Source: Nocardioides soli (GTDB lineage: Bacteria > Actinomycetota > Actinomycetes > Propionibacteriales > Nocardioidaceae). From it: a stretch of DNA of 43,894 nt. Shown piece by piece: positions 16,046 through 24,685 of the stretch. The stretch's first letter is position 1. Each line of letters begins with the position of its first letter. The notes beneath the pieces were generated by a model. That model did no database searches. It saw only the letters and a list, made by a program, of their open reading frames with translations, and was not told where the DNA came from. The stretch is from NCBI RefSeq assembly GCF_014191495.1, contig NZ_JACHWR010000009.1, positions 1-43,894 on the forward strand. Direction: 5' to 3'. The position numbers were made by a program, and so were the translations under genes.

Positions 16046-17991
16046 CAGATCCGTACCCGATCGGCGGGGTCGAGCCAGAGGCCGTCACCGTCCGAGGTCT
16101 CGAAGACCTCGTGGAACTCGTCGAGGTTGCGCACGATGTTGGCGCGGAACTCCGGCGGGCTGTGCGGGTCGATGGTGAGGTACTGCTGGTCAAGCTCCTT
16201 GCGGCGCTTGGTGCGCCAGCAGTAGGCCCAGTTCATGAAGAGCCGCTGCCGCTCCTCGACGGAGGCGGAGCCGCCGCGGGCGATGAGGTACGCCGTGTGG
16301 CCGATCGTCAGGCCGCCGAGGTCGCCGATGTTCTCGCCGACGGTCAGGGCGCCGTTGACGTGCTCGCCGGGCAGGTTGCGCGGCTCGAAGCCGTCGTACT
16401 GCTCGATCAGCTTCTTCGACTTCACCTCGAAGGCGGACTTGTCGTCGGGGGTCCACCAGTCGTTGAGGTTGCCGGCACCGTCGTACTGCGCGCCCTGGTC
16501 GTCGAAGCCGTGGCCGATCTCGTGTCCGATGACCGCGCCGATGCCGCCGTAGTTCTCGGCCTCCTCGGCGTCGGCGGAGAAGAACGGCTTCTGCAGGATC
16601 CCAGCCGGGAAGCAGATCTCGTTGGTGCCGGGGTTGTAGTAGGCGTTGACGGTCTGCGGCAGCATGAACCACTCGTCGCGGTCGACCGGTGCGCCGATCT
16701 TCGCGAGCTCGCGGTCGGTCTCGAAGGCCGACGCGGCGGCGACGTTGCCGAGCAGGTCGTCGCGGGCGACCTGGAGCGCCGAGTAGTCGCGGAACTTCTC
16801 GGGGTAGCCGATCTTGGGCCGGAACCGGTCGAGCTTCTCGTACGCCCGCTGCTTGGTCTCCTCGGTCATCCAGTCGAGCCGGGAGATCGACTGGCGGTAG
16901 GCCGCGAGCAGGTTGGCGACCAGCTCGTCCATCATCGCCTTCGACCGGGGCGGGAAGTGCCGCGCGACGTACTCCTTGCCGACGGCCTCGCCGATCGCGC
17001 CCTCGGCGAACGCCACCCCGCGCTTCCAGCGGGCCCGCAGCTCCGGCGTGCCGTTGAGGGTGCGGCCGTAGAAGTCGAAGTTGGCCTCGACGAACTCGTC
17101 GGTGAGGTAGCCCGCGGCCGCGCGCAGCACGTGGGAGAGCAGCCACTCGCGCCAGTCGTCGATCGGGACCTCGTCGAGCACCGTCGAGAGGTGCTCGAAG
17201 TACGACGGCTGCCGCACGCAGACCTCCGCGAGCGTCTCGTCGGAGCCGCCGAGGTTGGTGACGTAGGCGTCCCAGTCGAAGCTCGGGCAGATCTCGACGA
17301 GCTCCGCCTTGGTCTTCAGGTTGTAGGTCTTCTGGACGTCGCGGGTCTCCGCGCGCTCCCAGTGGCCGGCCGCGAGCCGGGTGTCGATGCCGAGCACGGT
17401 GGCCGCGGCGCCCTCGGGGTCGGGACGCTCGGCGAGCGTGAAGAGCCTCGTCAGGTAGGCGACGTACTTCTCCCGCACCTCGGCGAACTTCTCGTCGCGG
17501 TAGTAGGACTCGTCGGGCAGGCCCAGGCCGCCCTGGACCAGGTTGAAGAGGTAGCGATCGGAGTTCTTGCTGTCGGTGTCGACGTAGGACCCGAAGAGGC
17601 CGTGCCCGCCGGTGCGCTCGAACTCGCCGAGGAAGGCCGCCAGGTCGCGCACGTCGCGCAGCCCGGCCACCGCGTCGATCATCGGCTGCACCGGGCGGAG
17701 GCCCTGGGCGTCGATCGTCTCGGTGTCCATGAACGAGTGGAAGAGGTCGCCGATCTTGCGGGCGTCCTCGTCGACGTCCTCGCCCGCCGCGACGCGCTGG
17801 GCGAGGTCCTCGATGATCGCGTGCACCTGCTCCTCGGCGATCTCCGCGAGCTGGACGAAGGGGCCCCAGCTCGAGCGGTCGGACGGGATCTCGGTCTGCG
17901 CGAGCCAGCGCCCGTTGACGTGACCGAAGAGGTCGTCCTGCGGACGGATGGTGGTGTCCATGCCCTCGCGGGCGTCCTCGAGAATGCTCAC
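16042..17991 (-). CDS. M13 (neprilysin/PepO) family zinc metallopeptidase
   Basis: About 649 residues, the usual size for bacterial M13 endopeptidases, which cleave small peptides. The zinc site is complete: IGAVIGHEIGHGFDDQGAQYD gives HExxH and, downstream, ENIGDLGG supplies the third ligand Glu. The N-terminal stretch IRPQDDLFGHVNGRWL and the C-terminal family block ending RVRIW are also present. No signal peptide is seen, so it is probably cytoplasmic. The start is uncertain: GTG 17991 (VSILEDAREG) follows a TAGGGT at leaderless spacing and matches the N-terminal extension of relatives, whereas ATG 17961 lacks a good Shine-Dalgarno. It overlaps comB by ATGA. Confidence 0.9.
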   Translation of the reverse strand: MSILEDAREGMDTTIRPQDDLFGHVNGRWLAQTEIPSDRSSWGPFVQLAEIAEEQVHAIIEDLAQRVAAGEDVDEDARKIGDLFHSFMDTETIDAQGLRPVQPMIDAVAGLRDVRDLAAFLGEFERTGGHGLFGSYVDTDSKNSDRYLFNLVQGGLGLPDESYYRDEKFAEVREKYVAYLTRLFTLAERPDPEGAAATVLGIDTRLAAGHWERAETRDVQKTYNLKTKAELVEICPSFDWDAYVTNLGGSDETLAEVCVRQPSYFEHLSTVLDEVPIDDWREWLLSHVLRAAAGYLTDEFVEANFDFYGRTLNGTPELRARWKRGVAFAEGAIGEAVGKEYVARHFPPRSKAMMDELVANLLAAYRQSISRLDWMTEETKQRAYEKLDRFRPKIGYPEKFRDYSALQVARDDLLGNVAAASAFETDRELAKIGAPVDRDEWFMLPQTVNAYYNPGTNEICFPAGILQKPFFSADAEEAENYGGIGAVIGHEIGHGFDDQGAQYDGAGNLNDWWTPDDKSAFEVKSKKLIEQYDGFEPRNLPGEHVNGALTVGENIGDLGGLTIGHTAYLIARGGSASVEERQRLFMNWAYCWRTKRRKELDQQYLTIDPHSPPEFRANIVRNLDEFHEVFETSDGDGLWLDPADRVRIW

Positions 17992-18172
17992 GCCCTCGAC
18001 CCTAGTCCCCATCCCAGGGGCGGGCGTAGAGGCGGGGCGACGAACGACGCCGCCGATCGGCCGCGGTAGCCGAACCACCCGAAGGGACCATTCCGGTGGC
18101 GCCCCCGCCGATGCCACGCTCGGCTCTCGTCCCTCAGTTCCGCACCGCTGGTCACACACGATCGGAGTCGGC

Positions 18173-19594
18173 ATGCGCTCCCGCCTGTTCGCCGCCGCCG
18201 CGCTCGGCGCACTGACGCTCACCGCGCTCGCCCCAGCCTCCGTCTCCGCGGCCGAAGACGCCGGTACGTCGTACCAGCGCGGCGCCCCGGGCACGTGGAC
18301 CAGGATCACCACCGGCGAGGTCACGAACATCGCGGAGCCCGGGCTCTACCGGACCCCCGACGGCGTGCTGCACGTGCTCTACCACCGGCGGAACGCCTCC
18401 AGCGAGGACCTCGCCTTCACCAACGTCTCCTCGACCGGCAAGGTCGTCGCGACCGGCAACGCCGTCACCGGCTGGGCGAGCCTGCCGAACGACCCGAAGA
18501 TCGTGGCCGGACCGGGCGGCGGCATGCGCCTGGTCTTCGGCGGGCTCCAGGACACCGACGTCGAGAACCCCTACAGCGCGGGCCGGATGTACAGCTCGCT
18601 CGCCGACGCCGCCGGCACCTCGTGGGCACTGCAGCCGGGCGCGCTGACGCAGAGCGGCTACGCCTACGGCAGCTACGGCACCGGCGCGACCACCCTGGCC
18701 GACGGCAGCACCCCGGTCGTGAGCTTCCCGCTCAACACCGAGGTGACCTGGAACGCCGGCGGCGCCGATGCGGCCTTCACCACGGGCCAGTGCTGCTCCT
18801 ACCACACGACCCTCGCCCGCGAGGGCGACGCGGTGTGGGTGGCCTACTACTCGAACAGCTCGGCCGAGGCCGAGCAGGGCACCTTCGTGCGGCAGCTGCT
18901 GCCGAGCGCCGGCCCGTCGATCAAGGCGCCGCAGTCGACGACGAACGGCGACTCGCTCGCCCCCGGCCAGTCCACGCCGTTCGTCGCCCGCCCGGGCGGC
19001 GGGCTGTTCGCGACGTACTGCATCGGCTACCCGACCTGCACCAGGCTCGGGCTCTGGCAGGTCGGCTCGGGCAAGCCGATCACGGTCCCCGGCTCGGTGG
19101 GCGCGCAGGAGTACGCGATGGCGGTCGGCCCCGCCGGCCGGATCTGGGTGGCGTGGGCGGAGGCGGACACCAACGTCGTGCACGCCACGCACACCGGCAC
19201 GAAGGGCCTGCGGTTCGGCGCCGTCAGCACGATCAAGCCGCCGAAGGGCGCCACGATCTACCGGATCGCCGTGGCCGGCTCCGACGGCTCGGCCGACCTG
19301 GTCGTCGGCGACGGCGCGTCGATGTTCCACCAGCTGGTGCTGCCCGGCCTGTCGCTCAAGGCCTCCCCGACCGCCTGGAAGAGGGCGACGAAGCGGAAGG
19401 TCACCTTCAAGGTGACCGACGCCGGCGTCGCGGTGAAGGGCGCCAAGGTCATCGCCGCCGGCAGGTCCTGCACCACCGCCGGCTCGGGCGCCTGCTCGAT
19501 CACCTTCGCCCCGTCCAACAAGAAGCACCGCCTCTGGGCCACCGCCCGCCACACCGGCTACGGCGCCGCCAAGGTCCGCCTGCGCCAGAAGTAG
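18173..19594 (+). CDS. Secreted protein with Sec signal, function unknown
   Basis: A 473-residue protein. MRSRLFAAAALGALTLTALAPASVSAAEDAG is a clear Sec signal peptide with a likely cut after VSA. The mature part has repeated short beta-type blocks (for example LYRTPDGVLHVLYHRR, DAVWVAYYSNSS, AGRIWVAWAEADT) reminiscent of sialidase/beta-propeller repeats, and a C-terminal Ig-like segment from about residue 395 (KRKVTFKVTDAGVAVKGAKVIAAGRSC). Cysteine pairs (GQCCSYH, YCIGYPTC) suggest disulfides outside the cell. An ATG with GGAG about 8 bases upstream is used. No catalytic motif was recognised. The gene is followed directly by a palindromic repeat cluster. Confidence 0.75.
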   Translation: MRSRLFAAAALGALTLTALAPASVSAAEDAGTSYQRGAPGTWTRITTGEVTNIAEPGLYRTPDGVLHVLYHRRNASSEDLAFTNVSSTGKVVATGNAVTGWASLPNDPKIVAGPGGGMRLVFGGLQDTDVENPYSAGRMYSSLADAAGTSWALQPGALTQSGYAYGSYGTGATTLADGSTPVVSFPLNTEVTWNAGGADAAFTTGQCCSYHTTLAREGDAVWVAYYSNSSAEAEQGTFVRQLLPSAGPSIKAPQSTTNGDSLAPGQSTPFVARPGGGLFATYCIGYPTCTRLGLWQVGSGKPITVPGSVGAQEYAMAVGPAGRIWVAWAEADTNVVHATHTGTKGLRFGAVSTIKPPKGATIYRIAVAGSDGSADLVVGDGASMFHQLVLPGLSLKASPTAWKRATKRKVTFKVTDAGVAVKGAKVIAAGRSCTTAGSGACSITFAPSNKKHRLWATARHTGYGAAKVRLRQK

Positions 19595-19604
19595 CCCCGC
19601 CCTT

Positions 19605-20042
19605 CGGTGGTTGAGGAAGGCGCGCTAGCGCCTGTCTCGAAACCACCCCGCTCACCCCAACGACTCCCGCATCCTCCAACACCGCACGGACACGCGTGCG
19701 CGGTAGCAGTGGTTTCGAGACGGTTGCTAGCGCAACCTCCTCAACCATCGTGCCGCGCGGACTCAGGCGCCCTGCGGCCGGAGCTGGCACGCATCGGGTG
19801 GGTTCCAGGCTCAACCACCGGGTCCCGGTGGTTGAGGAAGGCGCGCTAGCGCCTGTCTCGAAACCACCCCGCTCACCCCAACGACTCCCGCATCCTCCAA
19901 CACCGCACGGACACGCGTGCGCGGTAGCAGTGGTTTCGAGACGGTTGCTAGCGCAACCTCCTCAACCACCGTTGTTGCTAGCGCAACCTCCTCAACCACC
20001 GTTGTTGCTAGCGCAACCTCCTCAACCACCGTCGTTGCTAGC
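19605..20042. repeat. Family A repeat cluster: long direct repeat plus 30-bp tandem array
   Basis: The 427 bases between the secreted-protein stop and the TOPRIM stop are almost all repeat. Segments 19605-19747 and 19826-19968 are a 143-bp direct repeat that I read as identical. Each contains a unit starting CGGTGGTTGAGGAAGGCGCG and ending TCTCGAAACCACC, an apparently unique middle, and an opposite unit with the hairpin GGTTGCTAGCGCAACC. From 19941 to 20042 the latter is repeated in tandem with a 30-bp period, about three and a half times. The ends match the family at 3039-3128. No separate gene is credible here. Confidence 0.9.
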
Positions 20043-20609
20043 GAGGTCGACGGCCCGCATCAGCACCCCCGCCAGCGGGGCCGGCACCCGGTCGGGCTCC
20101 AGGGCATCGGTCAGCAACCCCGCGTAGCGCGCCTTGCGACCCGCCTTGGATCCCAGGAAGCGGCGGAGCACCTCGGTGCGGGTCCAGGACCGCTGGGCGG
20201 GCATCGCCGCCAGCAGGTCCAGCGAGCGCGTCTCCCCGGCGTCGCCGATCACCCGCTCGACGGCCGGTACGCCGAGCGCGCGGATGAGCTCGTCCTCCAG
20301 GTCCGCGGTGCAGGCGAAGAAGCCGAGCGCCGACAGCGCGCCGGGGTCCCGGGTCACGGTGAGGCCGGCCGCGCGGAGACCGCGGCGGACGACGTGCTCC
20401 TCGGGGGCGTCGTACAGGCCGGCGAGCGGGAGGTCGAGCCCGCGAGGTCCGAAGGGCAGGGCGGAGGACCGGAGGTTCGTGATGCCGCCCATCGCGACGA
20501 CCGCGACCCCGTGGGCGATGAGGTCGTGGCCGAGGAGCCGGGCGAGCGCGTGCACCGCGCACCGGTCGCTGTCGCCCTCGACCAGCACGACGACCCGCGG
20601 TGACTCCAC
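20022..20609 (-). CDS. TOPRIM-domain protein
   Basis: A 195-residue protein starting at GTG 20609. VVVLVEGDSDRCAVHALARLLG is the acidic first motif of a TOPRIM fold like that of OLD-family nucleases, followed by VAVVAMGGITNLR and AGLYDAPEEHVVRRGL. Free-standing TOPRIM proteins of this type are common in actinobacteria; no ATPase partner is adjacent, and activity as a nuclease is only a family inference. The gene ends inside the repeat cluster: the final codons (ASNDGG) and the TGA come from a copy of GGTGGTTGAGG, so the natural 3' end may have been replaced. A hairpin at 20625-20642 separates it from the next gene upstream. Confidence 0.75.
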   Translation of the reverse strand: MESPRVVVLVEGDSDRCAVHALARLLGHDLIAHGVAVVAMGGITNLRSSALPFGPRGLDLPLAGLYDAPEEHVVRRGLRAAGLTVTRDPGALSALGFFACTADLEDELIRALGVPAVERVIGDAGETRSLDLLAAMPAQRSWTRTEVLRRFLGSKAGRKARYAGLLTDALEPDRVPAPLAGVLMRAVDLASNDGG

Positions 20610-20624
20610 CCCACCATTGGCCGG

Positions 20625-20642
20625 GACCCGCCACGGCGGGTC
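20625..20642 (-). terminator. Terminator hairpin after quinone oxidoreductase gene
   Basis: GACCCGCC and GGCGGGTC are perfect 8-base arms separated by two bases, starting about 22 bases past the stop at 20664 on the minus strand. No U-tract is present. Confidence 0.5.
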
Positions 20643-20663
20643 AACCGGATATCGGTGCGCCGG

Positions 20664-21632
20664 TCAGTCCCGCACCCGGACCACGGACTTGCCGAGCGTA
20701 CGGCGCTCCTCCATGTCGACGAGGGCGCGGCCGAACTCCTCGAGCTCGTACGTCGCGCCGATCGGCGGCCGGATCACGCCGGACTCCATCATCGGGAGCA
20801 GCTCGGCCCACTGCTGCTGCAGGTAGCCGGGACGCGCCATCGCGTAGGCACCCCAGCCGACGCCGCGCACGTCGATGTTGTTGAGCAGCAGCCGGTTGAC
20901 CTTCACCTCCGGGATGCCCTGGCCCGCGGCGAACCCGACGACCAGCAGCCGCCCCTGAGCCGCCAGCGCCCGCAGCGAGTCGGTGAAGGCCGCGCCGCCC
21001 ACGACGTCGAGGACCACGTCGACGCCCCGGCCGTCGGTGAGGTCCTTGACCGCCGGGAGGAACCCGTCGAGCAGCACGACCTCGTCGGCACCGGCGGCCC
21101 GCGCGATCGCGGCCTTCTCCTCGGTGCTGACGACGGCGATGGTGCGCGCGCCGTACCCCTGGGCCACCTGGAGGGTCGCGGTCCCGACCCCGCCGGCCGC
21201 GCCGTGCACCAGCACGGTCTCGCCCGGGCAGAGCTGACCGCGCTCGGCGAGCGCGAACTGTGCGGTGAGGTAGTTCATCGGCAGCGCCGCGCCCTCGTCG
21301 AGGGAGACGCCGTCGGGCAGCGCGAACGTGAAGTCCGCCGGGCTCGCGACCCGCTCGGCGGCGTTGCCGTAGCCCCCCACGCCCGCGACCCGCTGCCCGG
21401 GCTCGAAGCCCGCCGGACCGGAGACGACGACGCCGGCGAAGTCGACGCCGAGGGTGAACGGCAGCTCCGGCCTGAGCTGGTACTGCCCCTTGCTCAGCAG
21501 CAGGTCGGGGAAGGAGACCCCGATCCGGTGCACGTCGACCAGCACGTCGCCCGGCCCCGGCGTCGGCTCGGGCACCTCGTTGACGACGACGTCGGCGGGA
21601 CCGGTGGGCTGGACGACCTGGACGGCGCGCAT
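20664..21632 (-). CDS. NADPH:quinone oxidoreductase family protein
   Basis: A 322-residue medium-chain dehydrogenase/reductase of the zinc-independent quinone oxidoreductase type. The GroES-like N-terminal half includes IGVSFPDLLLSKGQYQLRPELPFTLGVDFAGVV; the nucleotide-binding half has VLVHGAAGGVGTATLQVAQGYGARTIAVVS. The zinc-binding residues of alcohol dehydrogenases are absent, consistent with NADPH-dependent reduction of quinones or activated alkenes. It lies 33 bases after the lipoprotein gene in the same direction and may be read from the same transcript. The precise substrate is not predictable. Confidence 0.88.
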   Translation of the reverse strand: MRAVQVVQPTGPADVVVNEVPEPTPGPGDVLVDVHRIGVSFPDLLLSKGQYQLRPELPFTLGVDFAGVVVSGPAGFEPGQRVAGVGGYGNAAERVASPADFTFALPDGVSLDEGAALPMNYLTAQFALAERGQLCPGETVLVHGAAGGVGTATLQVAQGYGARTIAVVSTEEKAAIARAAGADEVVLLDGFLPAVKDLTDGRGVDVVLDVVGGAAFTDSLRALAAQGRLLVVGFAAGQGIPEVKVNRLLLNNIDVRGVGWGAYAMARPGYLQQQWAELLPMMESGVIRPPIGATYELEEFGRALVDMEERRTLGKSVVRVRD

Positions 21633-21665
21633 GGCCCGAGGCTAGCGAGTCACGCCGGGGCCGGG

Positions 21666-22910
21666 TCAGCGCGGGGAGACCAGCTCGTGCATCTCGAAGT
21701 GCATCGGGTCGGTGTAGCGCCAGCGGCCGCCCCAGGTGAATCCCCACTTCTCGAAGGCGGCGACCACGCCGCGGTCCATCTCGCCCGTGGTGCCGCGCTG
21801 GTTGCCGGAGACGTTGAGGTCGAGGGCGAGCCCGAAGGCGTGGTTGGACAGGGTTGTCGAGCCGGCGATGAAGCGCGGGTAGTAGCAGCCGGCGTAGTCG
21901 TCGCGGTCGATCTCGTCGGCGAGCCCGCGCGAGACGACCTCCTCGAGGGCGGCCCGCAGCTGGGGGAGGATCAGCTTGTTGCAGGTGACCGACCCGAGGA
22001 TCGGCACCGACTCCGTGGTGATGTGCTCGGCGACCCAGCCCGGGTCGGGCTCGATCTTGCCGGCGCCCAGCACCCGGTAGCGGTAGACGCCCACCGCGTC
22101 GGCGATCGTCCCGACGACGACGGCGGTCTGCACGACGTCGGGGTCCAGTCCCTCGCGGGCCACGACGTCGGTCATCTGCACCGACGCGTCGGTGCCGCGC
22201 AGCAGCCGCTCGATCGGCTTGCGCAGCGGTCCGGGCGCGGCGGTCGCCGTCCGGATCAGCAGGGAGTTGTCCGGCGTCATGCCGAGCGTCTTCACCCACG
22301 TCTCGTTGACGACCGCGTCGGCCTGCCAGGTCTGCTGGGCGTAGGCGCCGACGTGGATGCGGGGCGCGTCGGCGGTGCTACCGAGCGCGACGAACCCCTG
22401 CTCGTCGACCGGCAGCTCGCGCTCCGCCGCCGGCCGGATGGCGAGCTCTCCACCGGCGACCCGGTCCCAGATCGCCTGCTTCCTGGCGCTGGGCAGCGAG
22501 ACGACGTAGTTGCGGTACGTCGCGGGGTCGACCGCGAGCACCGAGAGCGTGCGGTTCTCGACCGGGATCTCCGCCCGGGCGACCCGCTCCACGTCGGTGA
22601 CGCCGGGAAGCGCGCGGATCCGGGCGACCAGGTCGGGCGGGATGGTCTCGGCGCTGGTCACGATGATGTCCGGCGGCCCCCAGCGGCCCTCGCGCGCACC
22701 CGGGGCGGCGACGGCGTGGGCGGGGTCCAGCGTCGGGACCGCGGACGGCGTGGGCGTGCCGCTCGCGGACCCCGACGTCGCCGGGTCGGCCGGTCGGTCG
22801 TCGGCACGCGGCGAGCCCTCGCAGGCGGTGGCGGACGCGGCCAGGAGCAGCACGAGGGCGAGCGAGGCGCCCCGCCGTCGCCCGGTCGCGCGTGCTCCCC
22901 CCGATCTCAC
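21666..22910 (-). CDS. Lipoprotein with C-terminal M15 (VanY-like) peptidase domain
   Basis: A 414-residue lipoprotein. The N-terminus MRSGGARATGRRRGASLALV leads to LLLAASATAC, a lipobox that would be cut and lipidated at Cys about residue 30. A Pro/Ser/Thr linker follows. The middle region (about 80-260) resembles no family I know. The C-terminus has YYPRFIAGSTTLSNHAFGLA followed by LDLN and later RYTDPMHFEMHE, the SxHxxGxAxD and zinc His pattern of M15 D-Ala-D-Ala carboxypeptidases. It would act on peptidoglycan outside the membrane. The start is a GTG at 22910, 39 bases after etfA; co-transcription with the ETF genes is possible but the functions look unrelated. Confidence 0.8.
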   Translation of the reverse strand: MRSGGARATGRRRGASLALVLLLAASATACEGSPRADDRPADPATSGSASGTPTPSAVPTLDPAHAVAAPGAREGRWGPPDIIVTSAETIPPDLVARIRALPGVTDVERVARAEIPVENRTLSVLAVDPATYRNYVVSLPSARKQAIWDRVAGGELAIRPAAERELPVDEQGFVALGSTADAPRIHVGAYAQQTWQADAVVNETWVKTLGMTPDNSLLIRTATAAPGPLRKPIERLLRGTDASVQMTDVVAREGLDPDVVQTAVVVGTIADAVGVYRYRVLGAGKIEPDPGWVAEHITTESVPILGSVTCNKLILPQLRAALEEVVSRGLADEIDRDDYAGCYYPRFIAGSTTLSNHAFGLALDLNVSGNQRGTTGEMDRGVVAAFEKWGFTWGGRWRYTDPMHFEMHELVSPR

Positions 22911-22949
22911 CGGTCCAAGGGTAGGCGGACCGGGTACGGCGCGCAGCGG

Positions 22950-23933
22950 TCAGCCCGCGCGCCGGCGCCTGATCTCGGCGTTGATCGCCGGCACCACCTC
23001 GTGCAGGTCGCCGATCACGGCGTACGTCGCCTTGGTGACCATCGGCGCCTCGGCGTCGGTGTTGATCGCGAGGATCGCCTTGGCCGACGAGCAGCCGGCC
23101 CAGTGCTGGATGGCGCCGCTGATGCCGCACGGGATGTAGAGGTCCGGCGAGATCCGCGACCCGGTCTGGCCCACCTGCTCGTGGTGTGGCCGCCAGCCGA
23201 GCGAGGTGACCACCCGCGAGACGCCGAGGGACCCGTCGAGCAGCTCGGTCAGCTCCAGCAGGTCGGCGAACCCGTCGGCCGACCCGGCGCCGCGGCCCGC
23301 GCCGACGACGACCTTGGCGGACTTGAGGCTGCCGGACAGGTCCGGCTCGGGCTCCTCGGTCGACACCACCCGCGCGACCAGGTCGGCGGGGTCGACGACC
23401 GGCCGCTCGACCACGACGTTCCCGACGCCCGGGGTCGGCGCCGGCGTCGCCTCCACGGCGTGGCCGGCGACGGTGAACACCGCGGGCCGCTGCCCGAGCT
23501 CCATCTCCTCGAGCGCCGCGCCACCGACGACCTGGCGGGTCACGGTGAAGGGCGACAGGCCCGAGAACGACAGCACGTTGGCCGCCATCGCGACACCGGC
23601 CCGGGCGGCGACGTGGGCCATCACCTCGTTGCCGCGCGGCGTGCCGGCGGCCATCACGACCACGGCGTTCTTGGCGGCCCGCACGCCGAGGACGCCCGCG
23701 GCCCAGGCCGCCCCGGAGAACGCGTCGAACGCCTCGCCGGTCAGCGCGTGCACGTCGCGGACGCCGTACGCCGCGAGCTGCTCGGCCAGCCCGGCCGACG
23801 GCTCGCCGACGACCACGGCGTCGATCGGCACGCCGCCCCCGGCCTCGGCGAGCGAGCGGGCGAAGGCGACGGTCTCGCGGGAGACCTCGACGGCGGCGCC
23901 GGACAGGTCGGTCTCGACGAGCACGACGATCAT
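22950..23933 (-). CDS. etfA: Electron transfer flavoprotein alpha subunit
   Basis: A 327-residue ETF alpha subunit that binds FAD and carries electrons from a dehydrogenase to ETF:quinone oxidoreductase. The C-terminal FAD-binding domain shows VVGAGRGAG, VGQTGSRISPDLYIPCGISG, AIQHWAGCSSAKAILAINTD, all standard for the family. The start overlaps the etfB stop by ATGA. Because the ETF genes directly follow a dimethylglycine dehydrogenase-like gene, this ETF is probably dedicated to that enzyme rather than to fatty-acid oxidation. No ETF:quinone oxidoreductase gene is in the window. Confidence 0.93.
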   Translation of the reverse strand: MIVVLVETDLSGAAVEVSRETVAFARSLAEAGGGVPIDAVVVGEPSAGLAEQLAAYGVRDVHALTGEAFDAFSGAAWAAGVLGVRAAKNAVVVMAAGTPRGNEVMAHVAARAGVAMAANVLSFSGLSPFTVTRQVVGGAALEEMELGQRPAVFTVAGHAVEATPAPTPGVGNVVVERPVVDPADLVARVVSTEEPEPDLSGSLKSAKVVVGAGRGAGSADGFADLLELTELLDGSLGVSRVVTSLGWRPHHEQVGQTGSRISPDLYIPCGISGAIQHWAGCSSAKAILAINTDAEAPMVTKATYAVIGDLHEVVPAINAEIRRRRAG

Positions 23934-24685
23934 CGGGCGATCACCCCCAGCCGCTCGAACAGGTCGACCACGGCGGGCGCGGCCTCGGCGCCCTTGCCGA
24001 GCACCTGCACGTCCGACGGCGTCGGCGGGGGCAGCAGCAGCCGGACCCGGCCGGTCCCCGCGGGCGGAGCGGCCGGCTCGCGCTCCTCGATCGGGACCTT
24101 CTTCGCCTTCATCCGGCCCGGGACGGTCGGGTAGCGCGGCTCGACCCCGCCCTCGAGCACGGTGACGACCGCGGGCAGCGGCAGCCGGTAGGTCTCGTGC
24201 CCGTCGGGGCCCGAGACGTGCACGGTCGCGGTCGGCCCGTCGGGACCGTCCTCCACCGTCACGGTCTGGGCGCCGTTGACCACCGGCCAGCCCAGCTCGT
24301 AGGCCAGCCGGATGCCGACCTGGAAGTCGCCGCTGTCGGCGGCGTCGTTGCCGAGCAGCACCAGGTCGTGCCCGTGCTCGCGGACGACGCCCGCCAGCTC
24401 GCGGGCGACGTCGGCGGGGCCGAAGGTCTGCGGGTCGGCCACGAGGTGGGTGGCCGCCGTGCAGCCGACCGCGAGTGCCGCACGCAGCTGCTCGACCGCG
24501 TCGGCGTCGCCGAGGGTGACGACCCGGGACTCACCGAGACGGACGGCGAGCTCGACCGCACACTCCTCGTGCGCGCTCATGGTGAAGCCGGCGAATCGGC
24601 CGTCCACCGCCTGCGCGTCGTCGGTCAGCACCACCTCGCTGGAGGAGTCGACGACCCGCTTGACGGCGACCAGCGGCGCGACCAT
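23930..24685 (-). CDS. etfB: Electron transfer flavoprotein beta subunit
   Basis: A protein of about 251 residues, partner of EtfA. MVAPLVAVKRVVDSSSEVVL starts the typical ETF beta fold; HDLVLLGNDAADSGDFQVGIRLAYELGWP and PAVVTVLEGGVEPRYPTVPGRMKAKK are the family nucleotide-binding and signature stretches. Either ATG 24685, sharing one base with the upstream stop (TGATG), or GTG 24688 (GTGATG) may be used; both keep translational coupling with the dehydrogenase. It is in one transcription unit with the dehydrogenase and etfA. Confidence 0.92.
   Translation of the reverse strand: MVAPLVAVKRVVDSSSEVVLTDDAQAVDGRFAGFTMSAHEECAVELAVRLGESRVVTLGDADAVEQLRAALAVGCTAATHLVADPQTFGPADVARELAGVVREHGHDLVLLGNDAADSGDFQVGIRLAYELGWPVVNGAQTVTVEDGPDGPTATVHVSGPDGHETYRLPLPAVVTVLEGGVEPRYPTVPGRMKAKKVPIEEREPAAPPAGTGRVRLLLPPPTPSDVQVLGKGAEAAPAVVDLFERLGVIAR

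Noticed and set aside
19941..20042. A 30-bp tandem repeat considered as a CRISPR remnant
   Set aside because: The units are adjacent with no spacers, the ends belong to the family A palindromes, and no cas genes are present.
20655..24134. A very long open frame (1159 codons) on the plus strand opposite the ETF, lipoprotein and oxidoreductase genes
   Set aside because: It is the antisense shadow of well-recognised minus-strand genes in GC-rich DNA; its translation is low-complexity Arg/Gly/Val/Asp-rich and matches no family.
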